64,000 bases of DNA from Neodontobutis hainanensis (lineage: Eukaryota > Chordata > Actinopteri > Gobiiformes > Odontobutidae): contig JALDNG010000048.1 of NCBI GenBank assembly GCA_024349245.1, positions 6,413,501-6,477,500 of the forward strand, read 5' to 3'. Shown here piece after piece: positions 33,381-46,979 of this stretch. Below the pieces are notes generated by a model that saw only the letters and a list, made by a program, of their open reading frames with translations, made no database searches and was not told the origin of the DNA. The position numbers and the translations under genes are program-made. The first letter of the stretch is position 1, and every line of letters begins with the position of its first letter.

Positions 33381-36300
33381 TAACAAGAATTCACATAGGC
33401 AGCCTAATGCTCTGGTGGGATTTACTCATGGATGTCAAAACAATGGTTGCACTAACCAGAATCTTGTTCCTTAAGTTAAGTTATACATATACTAGGCCAC
33501 AACAATAGTCCACATCCAAAAATATCAGTGTCTGCTTAGGCCTGAAGTGTGTGAGCTTACATTAGCATTGTTCATGTAATGTATTCATACAGTGCACTCA
33601 TGTGTAGCATGTCTTGCATATTTTTTGCCTCCTCTCTTTATGGATCTAAGCATGTCTGATATGGTCAAACAAATCTGCACAGAAAGAACAGGCACGTCTT
33701 GTTCTCCCTAAAAGACACCATTAATTTCAGAAGTAGGCTGCAGTGTTCTTTACAGCACCTTCACGTCGCCATAGGGGACCAAGGCTGCTGATTTAGCTGC
33801 TTTCACATTACACCATACATGACCAAGCAGACCTAATTTATTTCCTGCACTTTTTGCCGTGACACTTCCTCCCCGCTTTCCCTAGAAAGATTTTACAGCT
33901 TTACATTTAATGCAACACTGGATACTGTGGGATCTAAATGTTTGGCATTTTTTTTCTGCCGTCAGCTGTTCTGCACCGGTCACAAAGCTGCTACAATCTT
34001 ATTTTCCTCCATGTTCAGCCAGCCAGCATTAAAATACTTTTATTATCTGTATAAATTTCCCCCCTTCCTTCTGTGTAATTGGGCTTAAGTAACAGACTGT
34101 GCACTGACCTCATCTCCATCTTGTCTTCCCTGTCCTCCGTACACTTTGCTTTTCAGATGGCACCACAGGCTCGCCGTATGTGGGACACTAGACTGTCCTC
34201 GTGGCATCTGTCGCATTCTGCTTTATTTGGAAGAACACAAGAGAGGACACATTAAATCAAGGACAATGCAAACTTAACACTCCCAAAATATGTTGTGCAT
34301 CTGGGATTGTGAAAATAAATGTGCTATCAAAAGGGCCATGTATGGTATACATCAAACATAAAACCTCATCCTAGAACTACTTTGTGTACAAGGGTTGACT
34401 TTTGTTTTTAGAAGTTTTGTTGCTGTAAGGCCTTTCAATGTGATGAAAGTTGATTTAAGTGTGTGCCGAAGCCTGTTTGCCCAGCCAAATGCGCTCATTA
34501 AATTGCAAAATGGAATATGCAATGGCTTTACACTGTAGATTGGATTTTTGTAAGGTGTTGCTTCTAGCTCAGAACTTGCATCAGTTTTCAGTAATGGGAA
34601 ATATATAGCTGTTCATACTGACAAAAGGTTCTATCAGTGCATCTCTTTTATCGTACATTGTAATGTTGCTTTACTATTGCCTCTAACCTCAGGAATGTGG
34701 TTTCCTTATAAATAAGATATGTCTACATTGTTAATCCACTGAATATATTAACCGTCAGGATTACTCTTGATTTGAAGCCCAAAATGGCACTGGTAATGTT
34801 GTGGTATTAAAAACATGTACGTACATATTTTTGTCATATATCAAAGACATTTACAGCTTCGCCAAGTTTATAGAAATACAAATCCCTATACAAATCATAC
34901 TCAAGTCATACTACACAAAACAGGCACTCTTTAGTGAGGTGTAACATTGTTTTTTTTTCCCTTTTACACCAAACAGGCACTGTGTCTTTTCTGGTTCATG
35001 GTGTGTCTCTCTTACGCAATAAAGTTTCATACATGTTGTAGTTGTACTCTTCCATTAACGCCGTTTTCATTCTTTTATTATATAGTAACATGGTTGTAAA
35101 ACATTTAACTTTAAGTAATAGCTCACAGTAGTCTATGGGGTGCGTCATGTTGTTCATACCACAGTGGTTTAGATCCGTTGTGGGATGGTCAGTGCCTTCC
35201 AATGATGAGGCCTTTCTGTAAGATTTTGTTTCTGCTGGAGGTGTGAACACGTCCCAGTTCAAGAAAGAGCATTAATGCCATAACCAAAAAATAGCAAGTG
35301 ATCTGGCAGTCGAGAAATATCTGGTCATAGTTGAATATGCAGGACAACAAGATTTTAAAGATCTGACCAAGACCCAAGCAGATTTATAAGTCATGTCAGT
35401 CATTATTTTTGAATTTGACATTGCTGCTGAGAATGAGCTTGACCTTTGTATCTCTTTCCTTAGATTTGCTTTTGTCTTGGCTTGGTCTGACTCTGCCTTG
35501 TCTTTGTCTCAGCACCTAACAGTCCCAGTTTGGTTGTGGTCTAAGTACTCCCTGGCTTTAGTCTTGAGTTTTTACTTAGAATAAACTTGGCTTCAACACT
35601 ACTGTTTGGTTCAATATCAGAAAGAGGAGTAGAACCAGCCAAGCTCTGGTATTGACAGAGCATATAGACAAAAATATAAAAGTAAAACTCTGGATGAAAG
35701 TAAGCATTCGCTCTGATTTTCCAAACTATAGCAGGCTGTCAGTCTTCACATTGTGCATCCTGAAACTAAATGGACCCATATCTGCCATAAGAAAGCCATT
35801 CCAAGTCTAATCCCAGCGCTGAAATGCGGCTGTCATATGGCAGCTGGTACTGTATACACTGCGGCTGACCACACAGTATACATGAAAAATGATGAACAGA
35901 TGGAGGAAGGGGGGAAGCACAACAATACAAAGCAGGTGGAGCCATCAGAAGGGCCCCATTCTCAGATGCGTACAATACACTTAGGCCCAGTTTTTTGTGC
36001 ATTTTCTTCACGGGATATTTCTTTATTTTAACAACAATAAAAAAACAATAACAAAGAAACATAAGAGGTCCAAAGCTGCTTCCCTGAGGTACTCTACAAA
36101 TTCAATGTATTATAATAGGAGTGCCAAGACCCTTTTATTTATGAAGAAAGGAGAGAAAATCCTTAATATTTTATGTACTCAGAAAATACAAATAGTGTGT
36201 AAATATTATACCACACTTTCTTATTTGCAATATGTCAGTATTACTTGCTGTTTTTCGAGCTTCAAACCATGTGATGATTTTAATGCCAATGACAGTGTTA

Positions 36301-38655
36301 AATTCATGTATGTATGAAATATGTCATTGTCTCTAAAACTGGCAACAGCTGATGGCAAAGGCTTATAATTCATGCTAAATTATGTTTTCATTCCACTGTA
36401 TGCAGATGTGATTGGGAAAACAAAGACTTTCCATAAATGTAATATTAAAAATTGTATCTGTTAATGACAACATTCATCTAAATGGGACACTGGCAAAGTA
36501 AGAAAATATATATTGATAGAACACATTAACAAAAAAATAAAATAAAAATAAAGCCCATAGAGAATCTGAAACAGGGAAGAGTTTGTTTGGCTCCCTTCCT
36601 CTTCTTGTCTGCACGAGGGATTCATTTATTTATACGAACAACACAGTAAAACATTCATATAAACACAGACTGGTTGTGGTGATGCTGGTGGTCGGGGTGG
36701 GTTGGAGGGTGGGGGTCTGCTGTGATGGTGGTCTGCTCTCTCAAGGAAATAAATGTTTCAGTGGTTCAATGGTTTAACTGTTGCATTTCCACACGTAACC
36801 TCAGGCTAAATGCTGTATATAAAATGAATGACTGACGGTGCAACCGAACTGTTAAATATGTCATCCACCCATCCGTTCTAAACACATGCACGGACAGATT
36901 AAAGGAAAGTTGATGGAGAGGTTTTTAAATTGGTGATAATGGCCCCATCCAGGACCAAGTCTGGCCTAATGACTGAATAAAAAGTATGTAGTTTATATTC
37001 TAGAGTCTTTACTTATGTCGGCCATTTTTGTAATGCCCTACCTATTTGTTGAACTCAATATAAAAATGCACAAGGCGTTTTCTTCCCCCAATGGGCAGCA
37101 GGCACAAGCAACATCCAGTTACAACAGCACACACTCAGTACTACGGCAACATCTTTCATGGTTTTAAACACAACACCTCACTTATTACCTTGATCATTTA
37201 ACAGATTGATTTTTTTGCGGTTTAAGCGGTAAAAGCAAAATGTTTTATTTAACAAAGTGAAAGCTGTGCGATGCCAAAACAGCTGTTGCTAATAAACAAT
37301 AGCTTTGTTTTTGGGAATAAAGTACAACATTTAGCATGAGAAATATGACGAGAGCAAGGCGTGATTTGCAAGAAAAACATTTCTGTTGTTTTTTCCTTTC
37401 TATTTGAATTGTCCAATCAGCTGACTGCAGTGTTTGGCTCTACCTTTTTTGAAAGTGGACAACAGACCTGTGATTCCTTGTGGCCCCAAGTTGAGGTTCT
37501 CAGTGGAAATGAGGCTAATGTGACTAGTCTGCAAGTTTTAGTGTGATGCAAAAATTGGTAACATTTCTATGAAACTATGTAGAACACCAGTCGACACGAT
37601 CTTTGTGAGCGACAGAGAGCGTTTCAACTGAATATCCATCTTGCCGCTCTGTTTAATCTTTGTCTCCTCTTCCATTATCAGAGCACATCATTTCTTGCAG
37701 GTTCCCTCACAGACCAATCCATTACATTGTACATTAGCCGCTCTGAAGGCTGCTCTGATGAATCTGGAGAGGTCACAGACAGTTCAGTGGAACGCACTGA
37801 AGTGTTGGGCCGTTGGATTAGGAAATGATACACACCTCGTATGACAACTACTGTGAAAGGCAAGACGTCTAATGCTGCAAAATTATATCTTTGCATGTAT
37901 ACAAACTGAATTTACACAGTGGTTTATAGGATGTTTTTTTAAGAATAGAACACTGCAAAAGTCTGACAGCTGTGTCAAAACATGTCTGCAGTTTAAGAGC
38001 AGTGCAGTGTCATTTCCATAACTGTCGTGAGCATATAACTGTTTTCCCAGACACTTTTTGACTTGTGACTGAATTGGGTTGGATTTCCTCACAACAGAAC
38101 GTCATGTCAGTTTTGTTTTATTCCACTTTAGCGAAACTTCTACCTGACAAGCTTAAAACACGGCTGAGGTCATATCAGTTTAAACGCTGTATAGAAACAA
38201 ACTGCTCAAATGTGAAGGAGACCATTAGCTTTTTATATAAGTGATACTGTAACATTTCTGTTCCATGTCCAGCAGTTTATTTTCATGACTTTGCTTATAG
38301 TGCATATAGATTGTGAACTATTGGCACTGTGTAGTTTTACACAAGATTCCAGGAGGAATCCTTCCCACACATAGTTGTTAGGTTGACCATTCTTATGTAA
38401 TTTCTTCTGGGTGCAAAAACACTGTACTATAATCACAGTAAAATTACCTATAAATGTTTTGTGTAATGATGTTATAAAACATGATATTTGCTAAACAATA
38501 GACAACAACATAAAGCTTCTTTGTAACAACTTTAACTTTATTGGTGTGACAGTAATATGTTCTAATTCTAATGTATTTAGGCTCTTTATAGCTATACCAG
38601 CTTACCTGACTCTGTCAGATAAAACAGCTCCTCAGTACATAGCCTGCTCAACAGT
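33381..38655. other. Intergenic DNA, no gene confirmed
   Basis: AT-rich with a G-quadruplex motif (36694-36715) and a strong splice-acceptor-like site at 34140-34156 followed by a short open stretch. Frames of 92-106 codons at 35753-36317 overlap on opposite strands and have no family features. Confidence 0.5.
36694..36715 (+). other. G-quadruplex motif
   Basis: Four G tracts of 3-5 (36694-36697, 36699-36701, 36707-36709, 36711-36715) with loops T, TTGGA and T satisfy the standard intramolecular G4 pattern. Flanks repeat TGGTGGTC on both sides. Confidence 0.7.
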
Positions 38656-38700
38656 ACCATCTGGGAGGGTTCCTTTTGAAGTGTTAGCAAAAGGGCAGGT
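38656..38700 (+). repeat. Uncharacterised repeat, copy B (partner of 11054-11098)
   Basis: ACCATCTGGGAGGG, then TGAAGTGTTAGCAAAAGG and AGGT, matches the 11-kb copy with few substitutions. The left stem arm present at 11033 is absent or diverged here. Confidence 0.55.
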
Positions 38701-39904
38701 ACAAAGCAGGTACTTTAAAGTCAGTGGTTTGATTTTGCAGATTTATATAATCAGAGCAGCTCCATGTGGTTTGTAACAGTCAAACGGTCGCTACATCTTC
38801 AAATCTAAAACACGGCCATACCTGTCAGTGCTGCAACATCATTGGACACAACGAGCTGTTAAGGCCGGCCAATGTTTAGACCGTAAATACTTCAAGATTC
38901 TACACCAGCGTGTCCTACAGAGAAACTGCCCTTAAAACACTGCAGTGACAAATGGTAATGGGAATGCATTTTTAACTTGTAAGACCAAGAGTACTTTCAA
39001 CACCTGTGCTTTGTTTTGGGGTCACAGTAGACCCGGCCCTGACATGTTCTGGTTTGTCCCATTAGAGCATCAACAGCGTGGAGAGACACGGCAGCCAACC
39101 GGCCATTATATCCACGCTGCGCATGAGAGAAGCCCAGAGAGCCACTATCAGAGCTCGTCAGCCAATAAATGACAGATAACCCCACTTTCCTGCCTCAGCC
39201 TCTGTCTATTACACTGCTCTGTGCTCTCTGATCTTTTAGTCCCCAGTCCATCTATATGCTCAGTCCTTTCTCTCTTGTGAAGCTCATCTCTTTGAGCTTT
39301 TATCTTTTGTGTCTCATTCTCGTACTTTCAAATCCCCCACAATTCATCTCTGGGTCTATCCATCAGACTCTGTCGTCTGAACTGACAGCTCTGTGGAGGA
39401 ACTGCAGGATGCACCATAGCTTACTTACCATGGCCAGACTGAAGCTCCCGAGTGCCCCAACAGTGACTAAGTGTTAACTTTTATGAATAAAAAGCACTTG
39501 TGAAATACATTTTCTGGAATTTTACTTACTTTAAATTCAGTTCCATGTTAATGGGTTTGCTCAGTTAGCCAGACCAAACAACTATCTTGACGTGTACCCG
39601 TTGAGCTTGTCTTCCACCCAAACTCAACAGACACTCACTGACAAATTATAAATGTTTATCTAAAATGGGGCAGGCTTTATGCAGTGACTAATAAAGAAGT
39701 GATTCTGATTTGTTTAATCTGCATTAATTTCTTTTGCCCCCTAGAACTGAGAGGGGCAAGACATACAAGAAAATCTACAGTACTATCAGTACAATGTGAC
39801 AAACCAGAATAATCCAGGTTTTTAGTATATTTTGTATTACTAAGTGGCAAACAAGTTTCCAGTAGGTGCAGTAAATTCTCAGAAAACAAACAAGGTGTGA
39901 AAAC
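38701..39904. other. Intergenic DNA, no gene seen
   Basis: No domain-bearing frame. 39040-39200 is less AT-rich and could be regulatory. Confidence 0.5.
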
Positions 39905-40165
39905 AGGTGTGAATCAGGTGGCCTCATTTAAGGATGAAGCCACCAGCACTTGTTGAACAAACATTGTTCAGAAGAACAGCATACTTTGATTTAAAGTTTA
40001 TTGGAGTAAAGGAAAACATATAAAGAGATGCAAAAAGCAATAGGCTGTTCAGCTAAAATGATCTCCAATGCCTTAAAATGGAGAGCAAAAGCAGAGAGAC
40101 ATGGAAGAAAACGCAAGACAACCATCAAAATGGATTGAAAAATAACCAGAATGGCAAAGCTAACC
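39905..40165 (+). pseudogene. Tc1-like transposase fragment, N-terminal region
   Basis: Across 40020-40165 one frame reads KEMQKAIGCSAKMISNALKW and continues RHGRKRKTTIKMD before an in-frame TGA. This is the helix-turn-helix and GRKR linker of a Tc1/mariner transposase. The 5' part (39905-40019) resembles the leader of the same transposon. The catalytic domain and both terminal repeats are missing. Confidence 0.7.
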
Positions 40166-43019
40166 AGACAAGCTTAAGATTAAACATTTTATGGTGCATT
40201 TATACAGTGAAAATATGATTGTGTCCTTTTGTATACTACAAATTTAACACACACCACCTTTAACAGAGATTTTATTTTGCTTATAATGCGGTTTCGCAGG
40301 AGTATATCCAAAGTGGTTTTCTTATGAACTGTCAGTGTACCAGCTGTTGCATGAAGCTGGTGATGGCAAATACATTTTCTACCATTGTAGCACTGATAAG
40401 TCCAAGATGGCGCCACTGATGGATGCCCTGGTATTTTGGTGCTCTATGTTTTGTCTGTTTTTGTGTGTAAATTGTGTGTCCACATGCTCTTACACACGTG
40501 AAGAGCTCTATTTATTACTCTGTATATTTTATTTATATTGTATTTTATTTTTGTACAACTGTATTTATCTGTTTGAGATATTTTTTTGGCTCAAAACTGT
40601 GCCAAAGTGGAATGTGTACAGACCATAAAGCTCTGATAATAATGTGTAGCTCTGGAGCTGGATGAAATACCAGCAGTTACTGCAGCACTCTTACAACAAT
40701 CATGTAATCAGCAGGAGGCCGAGCTGGACTGGAGCGTCTATGGACCACAACAATGTACTGTACACCGTCACAAAGACAACTTACACGCAAGGCCGCACAC
40801 AGCCAGTCTTATGGAGCAATTTGTATTGTGCTGTTAAGATGGCAGCCAGCCACTCAAACTACAAGTACAGATAACGCAGTCTGTTCAAATTCTATCACTA
40901 TTACTGTTTTGATTGTGCCTCAGGATGAACATTTTGGGCACAATTTTTTTTAAATGCATGTATGAAAAAGTGGCATACTGCATTTTTCCTTGATTTGTCA
41001 AACCTCTATAGACATAATATAGGTTGGGGTGGTGGATGGGCATCCAAAATCCAGGACTGGTAAGTTTCTATTGATTCAAAAGTTACAAAACCTATTTAAT
41101 AAAGTCTGCATAGATTTTATGTAATACCTTTAATGTTATATACTTTACGCGGTGATTACTATGGTCATCAGTGACAAAAAAAAAATGACTTGCTACAATG
41201 ATCACACTTAATTTTAATTTAGACTGGTCAAAAACCAGTCTGAACAGATATACTATATTATTTAAAAAGCACAAAACAATTTAGTCAACAATTTACAAAT
41301 GGAACTTTGACGACAACAGAAAGTATTCTGGACATCACAAGGACCCATTGGCCACAGATTGGCTGAGCCTTCTGTCTTAGCAGACACCTGTGCACCAATC
41401 AGCTGTAGACCACATTAAAATAACAATAAAACATTTAATAAGTATGATTTTTTGCAAGGTGTGTATGTTACACTTTGCAACATGGATGCACGTCCAACTG
41501 TAAGATTAGAAGTTTCCTGTGTTTTGTAGGCTGGTATTCAACTCTAGGCAACAACATGCAGTGTCAACTTGAGTGGATGTACTTATAATACTATTGTTTA
41601 TCTATACAGCTGCTTTGAAAGTTGATTAAACTACAGTTAGGGTAGGGGTTAGCATTAATGGTTAGGGTTATAAAACAAATTGAATTATGGTTCATAGCAG
41701 GTTTCTCTGAAGTGGCTGACAGTTCTTGGTACAACGTACAACTGTAAGATCTTTTGTCTTTGATCAAGTCACATGTCTCATGCGACATAATATTTTTCAC
41801 TGTTTGCCAAAGGCTTAAGACCAAGAACATGAAGTTAGATCACTGATCCGCCTGTAAAGTTGATTAAATGTCATGGCCTTTTGGTTTGACTCTTGTAATT
41901 TCAGCATGAACATTGTAACAGTAAATTAGCAGCAAAAAGTTTAAAGTTTGAATATTTATTTTCTAATCGACAATTACCAAGAATTATTTCCAATGCACAG
42001 AAAAAGACAGACTACTGTATTCAAATTAGTCTATTGTGTCTAAACAGTCGGTTTGGGTTTTATGCATAAAAATAATAAAAATTTCTACCCAGAAACGTGA
42101 TAGAGCATCAGGACATTGTAAACTGTTTATGTTGCCTGCAAATTCACCTAATTTAGGAAGTGGCCTATACTTGTAAAGGTGTAATGTTTACATTTTTTTT
42201 CAAATAGAGTATTTTATTGAATTTATAACACTTTTCACGTGGTCTCTTCTCCATTGGCCTTTGCCATTTCTGTAATTACATTTTGAGCAGAGAAGAGTAA
42301 ATTACTCACTACATGGAGATGACATTTCAATCTAATGTTCACTTTGAAGGAAAATTCTCCCCAAATGCATCAAGTGACAATCCCTGCTCCATTTCCATTA
42401 CAATTCCACTTTTCCTTCCCTGAGTCACACTTATGTCTCCTCCTCACACTTGCTTTTCCACAGCAATCTATTACCCTCTATTTTCTTCAGCTCTCTTCAA
42501 TCTAAGCCTCTGTCCACTCCCTCAGTCCAGTGTATCTCCAGCTGTTGCCCTGTCCTTTACCCCTCACTCCGGCCACTTGAAGTTTCACCTACAATCCTTT
42601 CTGCCTTATCTTTGATTTCCTCACTGATTGGCAGATAAGTATTATTTCGGAGAGCCTCCACGACTCGCTGCCTTCTAATTTCCTGGTTTCAATGGATTTC
42701 CTGCCTATTCGCACTGTCAGTGATCATATAGAGCTCACCCTGTACACACTGTTGATTCCTATCTTTTCCCATAGATACAGTGGTAGGACAATTCAGGTTG
42801 GCTCTAAAGAACCCTGTGTTTTTGACACTATGCCCTTCAGCAATTTCTGTTCTGTACACTTTCTACCATATTAAATGAAACTGAAGGTTAATTTGTGTAA
42901 AAACGCTCCTTGAAATATGCATTGTGACAGTATAGTCACAACAGCAAATGGAACAAATCAGTCTAAAGTATGTTTATATTACATGTATATAATATCGTCA
43001 AAATAACTCTTTGCATTTG
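40166..43019. other. Intergenic DNA, no gene seen
   Basis: AT-rich. Includes a degenerate telomere-like TTAGGG run (41636-41672) and a pyrimidine-rich strand (42360-42640). 40400-40640 resembles retroposon untranslated sequence but cannot be assigned. Confidence 0.5.
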
Positions 43020-43160
43020 TCTATCTTTCAAAGATCTATTTTAAAACCCACTGGAAGTTTCATTACTACCCGTTTCTGTTCCTAAAACTGCCATGAGAGG
43101 ACAAACTGAGCACTGCTGGATAAAAAGCACACTTATGTTTATTTATTACACTTTTTTAAT
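43020..43160 (+). repeat. Dispersed repeat, copy 2 of 3
   Basis: Contains the core GACAAACTGAGCACTGC (43100-43116) with flanks partly similar to the copy at 54.6 kb (ATCTTT...AAGATC..., GCTGGATAAAAG). Confidence 0.5.
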
Positions 43161-43261
43161 TACTTTGCAGGAAAGTTTAGGGTATGACCCAAGTAGATTC
43201 TGTAACTAAATAAAAAAACTGAAATCACCACTTATTTCCACCTAATTTGTTCACCGGCACA

Positions 43262-43383
43262 ATGCATCCCGCCTCACAGCAAGAAGGTCCTGGTCAATTC
43301 CAAGGCAGGGCAGGGCCTTTCTGTGACTGGAGCCTATCCCAGCAGCTTTGGGCCTTAGACGGGGTACACTCTGGACAGTTTTC
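43262..43383. repeat. Composite of two inverted pieces of a common fish repeat
   Basis: A plus-strand piece (GCCTCACAGCAAGAAGGTCC, 43270-43289) is followed by a minus-strand piece (ACTGGAGCCTATCCCAGCAG, from 43327) that is the reverse complement of sequence at 57205-57270. The middle of the element, represented at 31508-31577, is missing. Confidence 0.65.
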
Positions 43384-43859
43384 TCTCATAAGAAATTTCA
43401 CCAACATGACATTTTGTCCCCTTACATGGTGATATTTTGGTTTTGAATAGTATATAGATGTTAAGCTTTACAGTTTAATCAACAACAACAAATAAAAACA
43501 AACAAACAAAAAAAATAAAGTCAACAAAACAAAACATACCAAAAAGTACATTTTCATACATAGTACAAAAATCATACATTAGATTATAATGTTATAATTA
43601 ATATTTCTTGTATTTTATATAAAATAATAACATTTTATTGTAACTTACTTTTTGGTATTATTTATGTTACGCAAGGGATGTGTGAGGACATAAAATTGTA
43701 TGTAGGGATTGTACAACAATCTCTGTAGAATTCCTACATACGTTTAAGGTATTTTTCAATGTAGTATAGAAATATGGTTTGACTTAAATAAAACATCTGC
43801 AATTTACATTATCTATGGTTTGTTTCTAAAATATATCTTTTTTTCCCCAAACTGCATTC

Positions 43860-44620
43860 ACAGTCAGTTAGCCGAACAAATATTGTCCGGTAACTCCATT
43901 TTCCTTTTGACGCTGGCCTGAGCTTTTGATGAACTATTACACATCCATCAAAATGACAATTGTAATTTCCCTGCGTATACTTTTTCTTCTTACATGCTGT
44001 GTTTATCTGAAAGCTTGTTGGAAAACAAAAGTGTACAAATGTGTGTCAGCTCTACTGTTTGTAGCCAGGCCATTATTTCGCCGCAGGAAACATTCTCCTC
44101 TGGCAAGCTGGGTGGCTCTGATAAGCAAGTGTGCTGTCAACTCAGCACCTTGGCTCTGTGCTACAAAACAGGCCAATCAATACATCATTAATCATTGGCT
44201 TAATGTGGTCAAGCCTGATGTGGACGAGCATTAAAATGGAGGGATTAGTGGGTGGAGAAATGTGTTTCACGGATCACATGTGAAGTCTGAGCCACCGACA
44301 AGAATCCGGACAAATGATCAGAGGACTTTGTTCTTGGATTCAATGGCAACCTTTGAGAAATATGTGTAGGAAGGTGCTTCTATATTTCCTCCACACTTTA
44401 GCTTCCGTTGTCAAATGACAGCTCCATCATGTAAGTGCACTTTCGCTCAAATTCAAAACTATAAAACAATGATTCATGGCTTTGACTCATCTGCGAAGTC
44501 TTGTAACACGGGATTTATCTCCAGCATTGGCAGAGGAAACAAAATTTCATCTGACAAGTCGTCTTACCTGTGCTGACACAAGCCTCTACCAAAGACAATA
44601 AATGGCAATAATCAATCGAC
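43860..44620. promoter_or_regulatory. Candidate conserved non-coding/enhancer block
   Basis: A 760-base stretch of balanced composition between AT-rich flanks, dense in homeodomain-type TAAT/ATTA cores, with a TGACAGCT MEIS-type site near 44416-44423. Overlapping frames on the plus strand (102 and 65 codons) lack domains, so coding is unlikely. Conservation cannot be tested here. Confidence 0.25.
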
Positions 44621-45730
44621 TAATTCACAAGAAGTGGATGGACATTAAGCAAAAACGGAAGTGTGCAACATTTAAAATAGCCTCGCTTTTAATAACATTG
44701 ATGGTCACATCACATGAAGTCAACAACAGCTGTACAACAGAGCTCATTCCTTTTAAGCTAATGGCTGCAATCAATCCTAAATTCATTATTTGAGATACTA
44801 CGGTATGGTTTACCTGTATGTAATTTAATTATATTTTTTTTACTTTTTATAGAAAAGGACTAAATTTATTGTTGATTGTCTGCTTGCAGAGAGAACGCAA
44901 TTACGGTAGCATAGTAGTTATCCCCAAAATAATGGACTTTACTTAGGTTTCCACACTTCCAATATACATGCAAAAAAGACTCTAAAAGATAGATGTGAAA
45001 ACCTCAGGTTAAATAGGTCACATAAAAGTAAACACACAGACAACTGACAGGGCGGAAACAGAGCCCAATTCAAAATTTCACATTTGACCTTAATTTCAAG
45101 TTTAAGATTCAATATGAGCGCCTCAGCAAAACTTACTTAGCAAGAGTTATAGGACTCCTGCAAAATTAACTAACAGATTGCAAAGTTTGGAGTACTTGGT
45201 ATTTATTTACTACCATTACTTTTCTCTACGCTTTATGTTAGCCAAATATGCCACTAAGTTACATCCTAACACAGTAGGCTTTTGTTAGGCAAATGTTCCC
45301 GGGACAAATCATATATGTCACCAATGTGTTTTTTGGTGAGGAGTGCCATCTACTTGCAGCCATTTTACTACAATTGTTGGACGGACATCACACGGGAGAT
45401 GCATTATTTTTTGTATTTTTTGATTGCTTTTGGATGAAAAATATTTATTATTGGTAATTTTTTTATTTATTTTTTGTAAGTAGGGCATATTATCAAAAGG
45501 TCAGATATTTTTGTAAATTAAACAATTTTAGTTTTTTGATATATGTATGTATAAAATAGGGGAAATTAGGGGGAAAAATGCTTTCACCCTAACCATAAGA
45601 TGGATTAATGTTGCAAGAGGTTTGTTTGATTGGCATTTTAAAGTTACTATAGAAGCATAGTTTTTAATGTATTTATTTATTTATTTGCCATTAAATAATC
45701 TAGAAAGAGCAGTGGACCATTCTTTACTGT

Positions 45731-45761
45731 AGATCAATGAGCAAAACTTGCTCATTGATCT
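45731..45761. repeat. Perfect 14-bp inverted repeat, 3-base loop
   Basis: AGATCAATGAGCAA (45731-45744), AAC, TTGCTCATTGATCT (45748-45761). No mismatch. The loop is too small for a typical pre-miRNA. Confidence 0.85.
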
Positions 45762-46189
45762 CATTGAACTCACAAAAAATGAGGTGTATCAGTCTTGAAA
45801 CAAAGTGAACACAGTGTTTTTCCAATGTTATTCCAATCAATAACTAGTGTTAAAAAATGTAATTTTCCACAGATTAAGATTAAACACTGGTCAGTCTAAA
45901 CAATGCAGACACATTAGACTGCCGCTTTAATATTTCCTAATTGGACTGAGGAAATGCAGTATTCACTGGAGGCAAACCCAGTGAACCTTTTGGGACATAG
46001 ACTAATGCAACCAGGATTTTATATCATAATCTCACTGTGCACTTTAATCTGAACTCTGGATGAACCCGCCGTGAGCAAAATCGTAATACGAGATGATTGT
46101 TGTCTACACTTGTTACCGACTGCAGATGGCAGGGGAAATACTCAAATATATCCTGATGCTTGTTACTATTAACACTGTTGACAAAATAC

Positions 46190-46690
46190 AGTCAGCTAAA
46201 TCTGACTAAGTTGAGATTGACCCAAAAACCTTCAAATGACCGGTTTTGGCAGGCCTTTGTCAGACGCTTCCTTTGCCTTCGGCCAATGTTAAGTCATGCT
46301 AGTTTGACTCAGCTCCACACGTACTCAGTTCCGAATGTTGCACATGTCATATTTGCCAATGAGGACTCGTATTCTTTAGCAAAATCGGACGCCACATGGA
46401 AGCTGATTAACCCATTGGCTGCAAACTGTCGTTGGCCAGCATGAATGCTTTTGGATATGGCCTTTCGTATTGAGGGTGTGACAGATTAGTCGTAGAACAA
46501 CTTGGCCCCCCTCGAATTTAAGTTAACCTCGTGATCCTGGCTGTAGGAAATGTAGCGTGCACTTTAGATGACCCCCTCCAAAAGCATTTAATTTGGATTT
46601 CTCTCCAGCGTCATCACACCTTGGCTATTGTCCCAAACTCCTGACAATATAAACCCTGATGAGAGATTGGAACAATTATGCACCATGGTC
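46190..46690. promoter_or_regulatory. Candidate conserved non-coding block
   Basis: Less AT-rich than either side, contains clustered CCAAT/ATTGG-type sequence (GCCAATG, CCATTGGC, TTGGCC) and no coding features beyond a 94-codon chance frame. Regulatory role is inference. Confidence 0.2.
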
Positions 46691-46979
46691 TTTCAGGTTT
46701 TTTATTCACGTAATCTTTGATTTTCTCTGTTCCTAAAACGGGACTAGGGCCAAGAGTTTTAAGAAATGCTCCAGCAACAATTGAAAACTGAATTACATTT
46801 TGCTGGAAAAGTTACCTATGTACTGCTGCATTAAATATGCAGGTCTATACCCAATACAAAAAGACAATAACGAAACTTAAATTTTGAAAATGACAAATCA
46901 CGTTTAAGGCATTGTTTACTTAACACTGAATGCAGCTTTTGTTGAACGGAAACATTCTTCGGCTGATTTGATCCGAGTC

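Noticed and set aside
35753..36317. Frames of 92, 98 and 106 codons on both strands
   Set aside because: Mutually overlapping, low-complexity ends (N/K-rich), no family motif.
41636..41672. TTAGGG-like run suggesting an interstitial telomere
   Set aside because: Only a few degenerate GTTAGGG units, not a true array.
45731..45761. microRNA precursor
   Set aside because: The 14-bp stem and 3-base loop are too short for Drosha/Dicer substrates.
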